Origin: HGM13862 sp031553915 | GTDB lineage: Bacteria; Bacillota; Dehalobacteriia; UBA4068 | Assembly: GCA_031553915.1 (NCBI GenBank) | Contig: JAVBKT010000009.1 | Coordinates: 55,486 to 119,485 of the forward strand | Length of the DNA stretch: 64,000 bases | Direction of reading: 5' to 3' | Shown here: piece by piece, positions 50,757 through 60,535 of the stretch | Position numbering within the stretch: position 1 is the first letter of the stretch | Layout of the letters: each line of letters begins with the position of its first letter | The notes under the pieces: model-generated | What the model saw: the letters and a program-made list of their open reading frames with translations, nothing else | Told to the model about the DNA's origin: nothing | Databases searched by the model: none | Translations under genes and position numbers: made by a program

Positions 50757-51184
50757 GGGCTATGGGGCGCTCAGCGGAGACAAGCCTTAGGGCAGAAAGA
50801 TGGGGTGCAAGAGGCTGGGCTTGGTTGGCGGGAGAGCGGAAGTTTTCAAACAGCAAAGGCCAGCTATTTAAGCTGGCCTTTCTTACTTCTTACCTCTGTC
50901 TTCCGGCCTCTGACCTCCGACCTCTGCCCCGGCAAAGCAGCGGCCGGCTGGGCCCGAAGCACAGGCGGGGTTGGGGCTGCGGCAGGCAGCAGACGCGGCA
51001 CGGCCCAATTCGCTCACATTTGTTCGCTCAGTGTGCCTAAATCCAGCCGCAAACTCCATCTGGAACCCAACAATTGCGGCTGGCTTTGCCCGCGCCTACC
51101 TATGCCTGCCTTGCAGCGTTCTAGCCTAGCTAAAAGCACCCGCCTGCGCTTAATGGGCCGCCTCACCCCTGCCTTGCCGGGGGT
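50757..51184. repeat. GC-rich structured repeat, copy 1 (428 bp)
   Basis: Begins GGGCTATGGGGCGCTCAGCG and ends near CCTTGCCGG. About 90 percent like copy 2 by eye, differing by a 16-base insertion and point changes. Hairpins: AAAGGCCAGCT-ATTTA-AGCTGGCCTTT (50855-50881) and CCAGCCGCAA/TTGCGGCTGG (51043-51052 with 51074-51083). In the first stem a G-C pair here is an A-T pair in copy 2, a compensatory change. Frames within it differ between copies and lack ribosome sites, so it is taken as non-coding. It lies downstream of the orphan immunity gene and of the convergent vWA gene. Confidence 0.85.
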
Positions 51185-51226
51185 GGCTTTCTAGGCTAAG
51201 TGATACTTGCCAGAGCCAATACTCCA

Positions 51227-51712
51227 CTAATTATCACTTTTTAATTTTTTTATACTTATTTTTTTAAATACAAATTCCAATTCCGAATCGAAATCACACA
51301 ATATACGCATACACCATAATCCCGTATCTAATAATTCGAATTCTGTATAACCCCAAGCCATTTTGCCAAAAGCCCAGTTGTCTATATTAGGTACCTTAAT
51401 AGAAGTACTGCATATATCTTTTAAAATAATTAAATAATCGCTATATTGAGAATCCTTAACATAATAGCTAATATAAAGTTCTATAGAGCATTTATTTTTG
51501 CCCAAATTATTTATTGAAACACTTTCAAAAAGATAATCATGGAACCAGTTATTTTTATTAAACTCTTTTAAAAAACCTTTAGGTAATTTATCCTTAACGG
51601 CATTCCAATCATATTTTTTGGCGGTCTCTTCCCATTTTTGTATTCCCATTTTACGAATTTCTGGATCTAAAGAATTTGCCATTTCCCAATATTCACCAAT
51701 ATAATATTTCAT
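51227..51712 (-). CDS. Candidate immunity protein for the orphan Rhs toxin
   Basis: 161 residues, soluble, Lys/Trp/Tyr-rich and AT-rich in base composition compared with the Rhs core. No family is recognised with confidence. It sits 50 bases downstream of the orphan Rhs C-terminal tip, the standard place for the cognate immunity gene, and has AAGGAGG before its ATG. Function is inferred only from position. Confidence 0.6.
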   Translation of the reverse strand: MKYYIGEYWEMANSLDPEIRKMGIQKWEETAKKYDWNAVKDKLPKGFLKEFNKNNWFHDYLFESVSINNLGKNKCSIELYISYYVKDSQYSDYLIILKDICSTSIKVPNIDNWAFGKMAWGYTEFELLDTGLWCMRILCDFDSELEFVFKKISIKKLKSDN

Positions 51713-51762
51713 TAAACGAGATACCTCCTTAATCTATTGCATAATAAAGATAGACTTAACTA

Positions 51763-53268
51763 TTAAATTGGAGCAAGTATAGGCATAGGAGCAGGCATTG
51801 GTATAGGTACCGTAGGCATTGGCAATAGATAAGTAGTATTACCAAACCCTCTAAGTAAAATATTATCTGTGTTATATCCATCAAAATACAAATTAATTAA
51901 CTCAGAGCTACTTAATTGTATCGCACCAAAAGCATTAGGAAAAGTATACATTACACCATCTGGATACCTTACTGTATAAGACATAGCTTCATCCCAACCT
52001 TGATGTATCCCACCTAACCAAAAATCTGCTTTATAATTCCAATCCCAATTAGTTTTTTCTTGCAATTCTTTTATTACTGAGTTTGGGGGTCTTGTGCCAC
52101 CTTTTGGTTTATCTTTTGGACCACCATCATCTTTTTGGGAATATTCTTGGGAATTATCTGTTCTAAAAACATGCATATGATTATGATTGCCTGGATTATT
52201 TGGGTCGCCAACCTCAAACCGATACATCCAGCCACCTTTCAAGGGCATATTTTTACCACTAGGTGCATTTTTCACCCACGTTGTTCCATAACCAGGAAGG
52301 TAAGTTGTCCCCCAGCCGAAATAATCATTAAATACAGAATCATCAACATATATCCTGCCATTTATATTATTTGATGACGTTGATTGTATATATATAGTCC
52401 TACCATCATAAGTTACTGAAGCATAACCAGTAGAGGCATTCCAACCTACACTCGCACCATCATAATGCGAAGCATAATCCCTTAACCCTACAAGAGCCAG
52501 ACCAAACGGATCCGCAAACGCTATCGGGTTCCCATCGCAATAGCTATACCAGTTCAGGCCGTCCCGGATCGGGTCTTGGCTCGTAAATCTACCAATAGTC
52601 GGATTATAGTAGCGCGCCCGCAGATAGATGCTGCCGGTTTCCGCGTCGAAGTATTCTGCGCAGTAGCGAAAGGGGTTGGCGTCCAGGCTGGCGTCCTGAT
52701 CTTCGATTGCTTTCTCCACGCCGAACGCGTCATAATCATAATACCACAGAACATCGCCGCTGTCATCCGCCAGCTGCACCACGTCCCCATGGCCGTTATA
52801 GAGGTAATATTTGCTCTCCTCGCCGTCGTCGCTCATGATCAGGTTGACTCCGCGCAGATAGGTTGTCACATTATCATCTGCGCCGATATCCGCGATAATA
52901 TTGCTGCCGTCCCACAGATGCACCGTGCTGCCCTCTGCGCTTGTCTTGCTGTGCCTGAGGCCGTCTGTGCGGTAGGTATAAGTTGTTTCCTCTCCGCCTA
53001 CCACCGTCCGCACCAGGCGGTTCAGTCCATCATAGCTATAGCTTTCGCTCATGCTGCCGTCTATGGCCAGGGCTTCCGGGTCTGTGCCTGCCTCGGCATA
53101 GATATCCTTCCACTTGGCTATCTGGTTGCCATTGTTATCATAGCCATAGTTGGTGATGGTTTCGGTGGTGCCTTCCTCTTTGCTCTCTGTGAGCAGGCGG
53201 TTGTTGGCGTCATAGCTGTAGGCTACGCTGTATTGCTCCGCGCCGTCTACTTCCATCGACACCCGGTT
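51763..53268 (-). pseudogene. Orphan Rhs C-terminal tip (displaced toxin module)
   Basis: The part from 53268 to 52515 is a near-identical 754-bp copy of the end of the Rhs core of the full gene, ending in RFTSQDPIRDGLNWYSYCDG and NPIAFADPFG. After that junction the sequence is unrelated: a tip of about 245 residues with TTYLPGYGTTWVKNAPSGK, a His cluster NHNHMHVFRTDNSQ, a Lys/Pro/Gly linker and a C-terminus of Pro/Met/Ile repeats. There is no signal peptide, promoter or natural start. The frame runs on to a TTG at 53337 inside unrelated junction DNA, so it is probably silent until recombined into the full gene. The toxin activity is not recognised. Confidence 0.75.
52515..53268 (-). repeat. 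754-bp Rhs core tract, orphan copy
   Basis: Collinear without gaps with 54731-55484, encoding about 251 residues with only scattered substitutions (for example AEAGTDP against AEVGTDP). Confidence 0.85.
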
Positions 53269-53359
53269 AGCGTACAGCGGCTGTCCACGCCCCAGGCATC
53301 CTTCCTGATTGAGCCCCGCCCAACGGACACCACCCAATAGAGGGGTGACGATGCCTGGG
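53269..53359. repeat. Junction segment with nested inverted repeats
   Basis: CCCAGGCATC (53291-53300) pairs with GATGCCTGGG (53350-53359), and CACCC/GGGTG lie inside. The segment links the truncated Rhs core to repeat copy 2 and has no counterpart in the full-length gene. Confidence 0.5.
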
Positions 53360-53768
53360 CTATGGGGCGCTCAGCGGAGACAGGCCTTAGAGCAGAAAGA
53401 TGGGGTGCAAGAGGCTGGGCTTGGTGCGCAGAAGAGCGGAAGTTTTCAAACAGCAAAAGCCAGCTTGAACCGCTGGCTTTTATCTTACTTCTTACCTCTG
53501 TCTTCCGGCCTCCGGCAAAGCAGCGGCAGGCTGGGCCCGAAGCTCAGGCGGGAAGGGGGCTGCGGCAGGCGGGCTGACGCGGCACGGCCCAATTCGCTCA
53601 CATTTGTTCGCTCAGTGTGCCTAAAGCCAGCCGCAAACTCTGTAGGGAACCCAACAATTGCGGCTGGCTTTGCTCGCGCCCGCCTATGCCTGCCTTGCGC
53701 TGTCCTAGCCTAGCTCCTTCTGCCCGCCTGCGCTTAATGGGCCGCCTCACCCCTGCCTTGCCGGAGGT
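53357..53768. repeat. GC-rich structured repeat, copy 2 (412 bp)
   Basis: Same boundaries as copy 1 (GGGCTATGGGGCG to CCTTGCCGG). Hairpins AAAAGCCAGC/GCTGGCTTTT (53455-53464 with 53472-53481) and a 14-bp stem 53623-53636 with 53658-53671. It starts right after the orphan module and ends just past the stop of the small immunity gene of the full-length Rhs, the same relative place that copy 1 takes behind the orphan module. Confidence 0.85.
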
Positions 53769-53772
53769 AAAA

Positions 53773-54018
53773 CTATTTTTTCTCTTTATCCTGATCGGAT
53801 TTATTAGCCCTTTTTCTTTTTATAAAATTAACAAGTAAATAAATACCATAACCAACTGCAATTGGTGCAGCAAAAATAAATGACGCTATGCTTCCGGCTG
53901 TATTATAACTATACCCATTGTATGGGTTAAGCCCACAAACATTATCAACATATACTGCAACAATAATCATAGCAATAACTAACGCAATACATATAGGCAC
54001 TATATATTTATTTTTCAT
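53773..54018 (-). CDS. Small membrane protein, candidate immunity to the full-length Rhs toxin
   Basis: 81 residues with two hydrophobic helices (about 6-27 and 45-66) and a Lys/Asp/Glu-rich cytoplasmic tail. The ATG at 54018 overlaps the Rhs stop (ATGA), giving translational coupling. GGAG lies 6 bases before it, inside the end of rhs. The immunity role is inferred from position; a membrane location fits a toxin that acts on the membrane. Confidence 0.65.
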   Translation of the reverse strand: MKNKYIVPICIALVIAMIIVAVYVDNVCGLNPYNGYSYNTAGSIASFIFAAPIAVGYGIYLLVNFIKRKRANKSDQDKEKK

Positions 54019-57000
54019 ATCGCACTCCAAAGAGCTTTAACTTGTGCATCAATTTCTGCCGAGCGTGTATTATATCTCTGCAATTGTTCCTCGAACACTA
54101 GTCTTCTTTGATCATAATTGCCTGCCAAATCTCCCTTTATGCCATTATAATAATTAAGACCAAAAAACTTTACTGTATGTTTACTATTCAGTAGCATCGT
54201 GTCTATTTCATACATTGTATTTACACCATCCGCTATGGATGAAAAGTAGTAATAGTGTTCCAGCATATATCCATACAATGCTTCCATTCGTGCGGTCAAT
54301 ATCTCTGGTGATGCGGCTGTAGTGGATAGACCATTCCGTCCAATCAGTTCAAAAGCAATTTTATCCATAACTAAAATATCTAATCCCGTGATCATATTAT
54401 ATGTGTCATTACTACCACTAATGATACTACCCACTAGACTAATGGTCTGTTTACTACTCTTAGCTAATCCCCCTCCTAAAGAACCCAACAATACCCCTTC
54501 CCAGCCTGTGGCTGAATTACCGCCAACAACTCCTAAGGCCTTTTCTATGCCCATAGTAATCGCTGGCCCTCCGGCAAAAAAGGATATAACGGATCTAGCG
54601 CCAAGAGTAATCCAATTATCTCTTTGCAAAACATAATATGTCGTGTATTCTCCAGATGGCATTAAATTGGGGAATATTGGTTCAATATACTTTTTCCTTT
54701 CTGAGACATAATACATACCACTCGGGTCAACAAACGCTATCGGGTTTCCGCTGCAATAGCTATACCAGTTCAGGCCGTCCCTGATCGGGTCTTGGCTCGT
54801 GAACCTACCAATAGTCGGATTATAGTACCTGGCCCGCAGATAGATGCTGCCGGTTTCGGCGTCGAAGTATTCCGCGCAGTAGCGGAAGGGGTTGGCGTCA
54901 AGAGCAGCGTCTTGATCTTCGATTGCCCGCTCCACGCCGAACGCGTCATAATCATAATACCACAGAACATCGCCGCTGTCATCCGCCAGCTGCACCACGT
55001 CCCCATGGCCGTTATAGAGGTAATATTTGCTCTCCTCTCCGTCGTCGCTCATGATCAGGTTGACACCGCGCAGATAGGTGGTGATACTATCATCCGCGCC
55101 GATATCCGCGATAATATTGCTGCCGTCCCAGAGGTGGATGGTGCTGCCCTCTGAGCTCTCTTTGCTATGCCGCAGGCCGTCTGTGCGGTAGGTATAGGTT
55201 GTTTCCTCGCCGCCTACCACTGTCCGCACCAGCCGGTTCAGTCCGTCATAGCTATAGCTCTCGCTCATGCTGCCGTCTATGGTGAGGGCCTCTGGGTCTG
55301 TGCCTACCTCAGCGTAAATATCCTTCCACTTGGCTATCTGGTTGCCGTTATTATCATAGCCATAGTTGGTGATGGTTTCGGTTGTGCCTTCCTCCTTGCT
55401 CTCCGTGAGCAGGCGGTTGTTGGCGTCATAGCTATAGGCTACGCTGTATTGCTCTGCGCCGTCTACTTCCATCGCCACCCGGTTGCTAAAGCGGTCATAG
55501 TCATATTCCGCCACAAACCCGGTGCTGTCCATCTCTGTCGCCAGCCGGCCCGCGCCGTCATAGGCATATTCCGTCAGCACCAGGTTCTGGTCCAGCTTGC
55601 CCGCCTGGTTGCCGTCCGCGTAATAGGTATAATCATAGTACGAGATGGTCGAGCTGCCCTGTTTGTTCTCCAGCCGCGTCAGCCAGTTGGCCTTGTTATA
55701 TTCATAATATTCCGCCGTGCCATTGGCATAGCTCATGCTTTCCCGCGCGCCGTTTTCCGTATAGGTATAGCTGGCTTGCAGCACATTGCCTTCCTTCACT
55801 GTGGCCAGACGGTTAAGGTTGTCATAGGTGTAGCTGGTATCCAGCAGCGTATTCGTGCCCAGCTTAGCAATAAAGCTGATGCGGTTGCCTGCCAGGTCAT
55901 AGCTATAGTTCTTGGTCAGCCCGCCGGTTTCCGTTTCCTCAATCAGGCGCCCCAGGGCGTCATATTTATAGCTCTGGCTGATAGTGCCGTTGCTCTCGCT
56001 ATTTTTGGCTCCTGTTTTGGTATAAGTATAGATGTGGTTGATGCTGGCGCCGCCGCTGATTACGTTCTCGACCAAAAGAAGTCCCAGCCTGCTATATGAG
56101 TATGTTGTCATATTGCCCTTGCGGTCTGTTTTCGTGTTCAGCAGACCAAGGCAGGCCATTGCCCCGGTGCCATAGGTGTAGCTTTCTATCTGCCCCAGAG
56201 CATCAGTCAGGCTAATCAAGTTGCCAAATCTGTCATATGCATATTCCGTCACTTGGCCGTCAGTGGCTGTTTTGCTGCTGAGTCCTGTTGTTATAGCCGT
56301 GACATTGCCCAAGTTATCATACTCATAGGCAGTCACGCTATCCACTTCACTGCCGTTATACATGGTGGTATAGGTGAGGCGGCCCATGCTGTTATATTCA
56401 TTGCTGGTCCGCGCCCACAAAAGATTAGCGCCCACCAGGTTATTGCTCACTTTGCTCTCGGTGACATTGCCTGCCGCGTCATAGGCATATTGCTTAATGG
56501 CATATTCTTTGCCATCCTCATTGTCCTCAATAACAGCTTTTGTCTCCAGCACACGCCCCAGGCCGTCATATATATTTGTTGTCGGCGTACCAGCATAGTC
56601 GGTCGATTCTGTCAGCTGACCATAGGCATTATAGCTGTTGATAACAAAATCCTCGTCGGCATTATACGCTTTCACCACGCGGCCCTTATAATCATACTCG
56701 TTTTTGCTGGTGAAGGCCGCCTCTGTTGGCGCATAGGCTTTCTTCTCTGTCAGCTGGTTGCCAAGATAATCATAGGTATAGGTGTTGAGATGCTCTGTGC
56801 TGTCCACCATGTTGCCTGCGCTGACAATATGTCCCATCTTGTCGATATACTGCACTTCTGTAATCGACGGCGCGGCAGAGTCACCCTCTATTGTTTTCTG
56901 CACCCGGCTTTGCCCGTTGTTGCCGGTGGTATAGGCGTTGTGATAGGCGTATGTCTCTTTGGCTAATGATGTTGTGCTGTATTTTATCTCCTTTTGAGTG

Positions 57001-60000
57001 GCACGCCCCAAAAAATCGTATTGATAAGCGGTAACTGTATCCGTAAGGAAATTTGTTTCTTTGACAATCTGCAGTCTATTATTATATTCCTTGCGCGAAA
57101 GAGTAGTGTTGCTGGTCAGGTCCTTCACCTCATACTCCTTGCCCAGGGCATTATAGGTATAGAGCGTCGAATGCTCATTAACATCTGTAACGGTCAGGCT
57201 GTTAACGCTATAATCCCTCGCATAACTCTCCTCGCTATTATCCGGATAGGTAACCTTGGTAATATTGCCCAGATAATCATAGGTATACTGTGTGGCATTG
57301 TTGTTTTCATCAGTTGTTCTGGTAGGCCGCCCCATGCTGTCATACTGATATTTGCGCACAATAGTACCATCAGCGTATCCTGGCGAGCCGGCGGCAGGGT
57401 CGCCACTGGCATCCAGCACATTAAGATGCTTGGCCTCTGTCAGATAAGCGTTATTGGCATAAGTGTAGTTGATTTGCGCATAGTTTGTTAAATCATCTGC
57501 ATATTTTTTCTCTGTGGTAATATTGCCGTAGCTATCATAGCTATAGTCCGTCTTTTCTTTAGCGCTGTTGTTAACTTTCATCTGCTGGCTGACTATGTTT
57601 TTGCCAAAATCATCAAGTGTGTTTTGCACAACAATGGTGGTAGCTGCATCTTGCTTATACGTCTTTGTTAATAGTTGATTATATCGGTAATCAAAAATAT
57701 AAGCTGTTTTATAGTTAGAGCTGGCAGAGGTGCTGCCGTTGGCCAGCGGCGACCAATAGGCAGTCACATTGCCCTTGTCGTCATATTCATACGATTCTAT
57801 ACTCTGCATATAGCCCGACCCGGTTGGGTTATATATTTGGGTGGTAATTTTGCTTGGCAGATTATAAGAGTTGTATTGCCTGGCCTCGGTTGAGACTAAA
57901 GTATTATCATGCTTTGCAGAGCTAAAGGTCTGTAGATGATCTTTATTGAACGTGACCTCATTTGCTACACTGTCAACTGTATCCGTAACGGTTGTTTTAT
58001 AGGTAAAATTGTTTGGGATAGTATCCTCTGGGTCATAATCAGGAAACCCTGTGTAATTAACCTCGTGATAATTATAGTCTTTCCTGTTATATTGAACATT
58101 GCTAGAGCTCTCATACCTCCGGGTAACCCTTGGGATCTTAGCCCAGCCATCACCAAGATTAATAAAGTTGTAAAATTCACCAACCTCATATCCATATATG
58201 GTATAGTGCCCGGTAGGCTGTATAATTAAATCCAAATCAGCAAAAGCGTTTCGTGTCCTGTTAGCAATGACTATTGCTTGTTCCCATACATTGACATCTC
58301 CTGTATTAATAGAATACAAATATGATGTCTCTTGCCCCACCTGGTTTTTGAAACTGGCAATAGAGTAGCTGTTATGGTCTTCCATATCCTCAATATTATA
58401 GGTGAGCGACCCTTGCGGCAAGGACACCGTCATTTTATGCCCGGCAGTGGTACTCGTGCCGGAAATGACAATCACATTACCCAGGGTATCAGTAATAGTT
58501 ATTTTGGGCAAACTGTTTTGGGTTGTGTGTACAAAATCAATTACATTATCATACCTGTCTTTTATCCCTATTAGCTGGCCGGAGCTATTAAAATACTCTT
58601 TTGTCCCGTCATTATGATAAAGAGTATATTTTGAGTTTCTGTACTGGTTTGATTCTTTAACAATGCGTAAATCAGCTAATTCATAATCTTTGAGGTTTGA
58701 ATATCCCGAGCTGGAAGAAAAATCTATCTCATACATACCGCCAGAAGATAAATGGAGATATTGATCAGAACCGATTTTTTCAATCGATGAAAACATGAAA
58801 CTCCAACCTTGACCCAGCCCATACATGTCTAAATAATATGTATTGGGTATGAGCTCTGTTTCATAATCATAACCAATACCCGCATATATGTCATCATCAA
58901 ATATCTCATATACCCGTTTATAATAAAAATTGGCGCCCAGATCATCATCCCAAATCATCGAAGGATAATTATCCAAAACAAAGGTCCTTGCCGCGGCGTA
59001 GGAGTTAAATGGGCCAGTGATTTCCGGGCCAAAATCATGCTGATATAATCTTGTTTCTATACCATTCACAACCTTATAGCTATAATAATATACCTCAGCA
59101 TAATACCCGGTAACATATGAGTCATAAGAAATATATCCGCCTGTTGGCGTGTAAATATTTGCTTGCCCAGAATCATAACGCCGGCCAATAACTAAATCCA
59201 ACCCATTTATGCCCGGAATAGTAACATCAACTGTCTCATAAACTAATGCGCCGGTATTAAGGTTGATTTTTTCAGTTGAACTATAGTCATAGATAAAAGG
59301 CGCAGTAACTAAATCATAGGGAATAACCGGCTCCAGATTACCAGTTGAAGATGTTGACATTGGTGCTGACATTATTGCCATATCATCTTCATCATCTTTG
59401 CCAATCAGGCTCAGACGAAGATGGTTAATCATGCCTTCTAGTGCATCAAAAGAAAGATTATTATCCTCCGCATGTTCTAGCAACAGGTTAACATCAACAC
59501 CTAGCTCCTCAGCAAATATTTCAAAATTTGATTGCTCGATATATTGCTTTTGGTTATAGTTAATATCTGATAGTTGACCTATATCGCGGACTCGTGTAGA
59601 GTTACGGCTATTAATGCTATTTTGAGATGATAATACCTCTTCCATATCTATCCCCAGCACAGAAGCGACCGCATATATTGATTTAAGTTCATCAACAGTA
59701 AAACCGTCTAAAATATAGCCTTTAAGCTCTAAATCTAATTCGTTGCCAATGATATCTTCATCAATATTAATCCTGTATTTTTGCAGCTCATCATTCAGTA
59801 GCAATACATCATCTACTGTATCGCAGCAATCAAGAATATCCAAAATATCTATATCGTTTTCATATGCAATCTGTGCATAGATTATCGATTCAGCCAGATT
59901 CTTCCCGGTTTCCTCGAGAATGGCTAAATCTGTTTCTTCAACAAAGTATGTCTGACAAATGAGCTCAATTTCTTCCTCAGTCAACTGAGAAAAATATTCG

Positions 60001-60488
60001 GTGTTTTCCTGTATAGTGATGTCTTGCCCTACCTCATCTTGCGCCACAAATAGTTGTTCCTCAAAATCAAGGCTCCCGGATATGGGCTTATTATCAATAT
60101 CCACATATTCCTTTTCAAAAAATTGCCTTTCTTTTAAAGGAACATAAACCTCTGGCGCTGCTGTTGTCCGATCAATATATTTTTCATCTATGCCCTCAAG
60201 ACTAAGATCATTATTGTCTTCATTATATGTAAAAGTTTCTCGAGCATAATACTCATCAATAGAATTAGTAGTTGGCGCACTATCAGCAGACGGCGAGTGA
60301 TTCAAATCTACTACCTGACTTGAATCCGGCAATACTAATTGATTATCCGTGTATGCGTCCAAATCCCAATAATCATTTTTTGCCATGGAACTATATGGTA
60401 CTGCCATAGCCGGCGAGGCTATAGAAGTCAAAGTAAAACATAGTATTAATGCTATAGCTACGATCTTTTGTGCTTTTCTATTATTCAT
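54015..60488 (-). CDS. Secreted Rhs/YD-repeat polymorphic toxin (2157 aa)
   Basis: The signal peptide (1-29, ending SPAMAVP) is followed by an acidic, Leu/Glu/Asp-rich helical region to about residue 380, an N-terminal beta region (380-650) and a long series of YD repeats (about 650-1900; YDxxGNxxxxT-type units such as YDYLGNITKVTYPD). The core ends with YLRARYYNPTIGRFTSQDPI and NPIAFVDPSG, the cleavage/junction motif of Rhs proteins. The tip of about 236 residues has hydrophobic Gly/Ser-rich stretches (ARSVISFFAGGPAITMG, GVLLGSLGGGLAKSSKQTIS) and no recognised nuclease motif, so it may act on membranes (inference). GAGGAGG precedes the ATG. The RCC1-protein gene lies 47 bases upstream in the same operon. 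Confidence 0.9.
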   Translation of the reverse strand: MNNRKAQKIVAIALILCFTLTSIASPAMAVPYSSMAKNDYWDLDAYTDNQLVLPDSSQVVDLNHSPSADSAPTTNSIDEYYARETFTYNEDNNDLSLEGIDEKYIDRTTAAPEVYVPLKERQFFEKEYVDIDNKPISGSLDFEEQLFVAQDEVGQDITIQENTEYFSQLTEEEIELICQTYFVEETDLAILEETGKNLAESIIYAQIAYENDIDILDILDCCDTVDDVLLLNDELQKYRINIDEDIIGNELDLELKGYILDGFTVDELKSIYAVASVLGIDMEEVLSSQNSINSRNSTRVRDIGQLSDINYNQKQYIEQSNFEIFAEELGVDVNLLLEHAEDNNLSFDALEGMINHLRLSLIGKDDEDDMAIMSAPMSTSSTGNLEPVIPYDLVTAPFIYDYSSTEKINLNTGALVYETVDVTIPGINGLDLVIGRRYDSGQANIYTPTGGYISYDSYVTGYYAEVYYYSYKVVNGIETRLYQHDFGPEITGPFNSYAAARTFVLDNYPSMIWDDDLGANFYYKRVYEIFDDDIYAGIGYDYETELIPNTYYLDMYGLGQGWSFMFSSIEKIGSDQYLHLSSGGMYEIDFSSSSGYSNLKDYELADLRIVKESNQYRNSKYTLYHNDGTKEYFNSSGQLIGIKDRYDNVIDFVHTTQNSLPKITITDTLGNVIVISGTSTTAGHKMTVSLPQGSLTYNIEDMEDHNSYSIASFKNQVGQETSYLYSINTGDVNVWEQAIVIANRTRNAFADLDLIIQPTGHYTIYGYEVGEFYNFINLGDGWAKIPRVTRRYESSSNVQYNRKDYNYHEVNYTGFPDYDPEDTIPNNFTYKTTVTDTVDSVANEVTFNKDHLQTFSSAKHDNTLVSTEARQYNSYNLPSKITTQIYNPTGSGYMQSIESYEYDDKGNVTAYWSPLANGSTSASSNYKTAYIFDYRYNQLLTKTYKQDAATTIVVQNTLDDFGKNIVSQQMKVNNSAKEKTDYSYDSYGNITTEKKYADDLTNYAQINYTYANNAYLTEAKHLNVLDASGDPAAGSPGYADGTIVRKYQYDSMGRPTRTTDENNNATQYTYDYLGNITKVTYPDNSEESYARDYSVNSLTVTDVNEHSTLYTYNALGKEYEVKDLTSNTTLSRKEYNNRLQIVKETNFLTDTVTAYQYDFLGRATQKEIKYSTTSLAKETYAYHNAYTTGNNGQSRVQKTIEGDSAAPSITEVQYIDKMGHIVSAGNMVDSTEHLNTYTYDYLGNQLTEKKAYAPTEAAFTSKNEYDYKGRVVKAYNADEDFVINSYNAYGQLTESTDYAGTPTTNIYDGLGRVLETKAVIEDNEDGKEYAIKQYAYDAAGNVTESKVSNNLVGANLLWARTSNEYNSMGRLTYTTMYNGSEVDSVTAYEYDNLGNVTAITTGLSSKTATDGQVTEYAYDRFGNLISLTDALGQIESYTYGTGAMACLGLLNTKTDRKGNMTTYSYSRLGLLLVENVISGGASINHIYTYTKTGAKNSESNGTISQSYKYDALGRLIEETETGGLTKNYSYDLAGNRISFIAKLGTNTLLDTSYTYDNLNRLATVKEGNVLQASYTYTENGARESMSYANGTAEYYEYNKANWLTRLENKQGSSTISYYDYTYYADGNQAGKLDQNLVLTEYAYDGAGRLATEMDSTGFVAEYDYDRFSNRVAMEVDGAEQYSVAYSYDANNRLLTESKEEGTTETITNYGYDNNGNQIAKWKDIYAEVGTDPEALTIDGSMSESYSYDGLNRLVRTVVGGEETTYTYRTDGLRHSKESSEGSTIHLWDGSNIIADIGADDSITTYLRGVNLIMSDDGEESKYYLYNGHGDVVQLADDSGDVLWYYDYDAFGVERAIEDQDAALDANPFRYCAEYFDAETGSIYLRARYYNPTIGRFTSQDPIRDGLNWYSYCSGNPIAFVDPSGMYYVSERKKYIEPIFPNLMPSGEYTTYYVLQRDNWITLGARSVISFFAGGPAITMGIEKALGVVGGNSATGWEGVLLGSLGGGLAKSSKQTISLVGSIISGSNDTYNMITGLDILVMDKIAFELIGRNGLSTTAASPEILTARMEALYGYMLEHYYYFSSIADGVNTMYEIDTMLLNSKHTVKFFGLNYYNGIKGDLAGNYDQRRLVFEEQLQRYNTRSAEIDAQVKALWSAI
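54731..55484 (-). repeat. 754-bp Rhs core tract, full-length copy
   Basis: Partner of 52515-53268. The match stops abruptly at the DPxG junction on one side and at the NRV codons on the other. Confidence 0.85.
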
Positions 60489-60535
60489 GATAATTCCTCC
60501 TCAATTTATATACTCTTTAGCAACTCGTAGCTAGT

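Noticed and set aside
50762..51194. Frames within GC-rich repeat copy 1 (92 and 129 codons), with similar frames in copy 2
   Set aside because: The two copies differ by a 16-base gap that breaks any shared frame, and stems, not codons, are conserved between them.
55167..56966. Long plus-strand frames opposite the Rhs YD repeats (over 300 and 230 codons)
   Set aside because: They mirror the periodic Tyr-Asp/Gly repeat codons of the Rhs gene; the products are Val/Ile/Ala-rich with no ribosome site or known motif.
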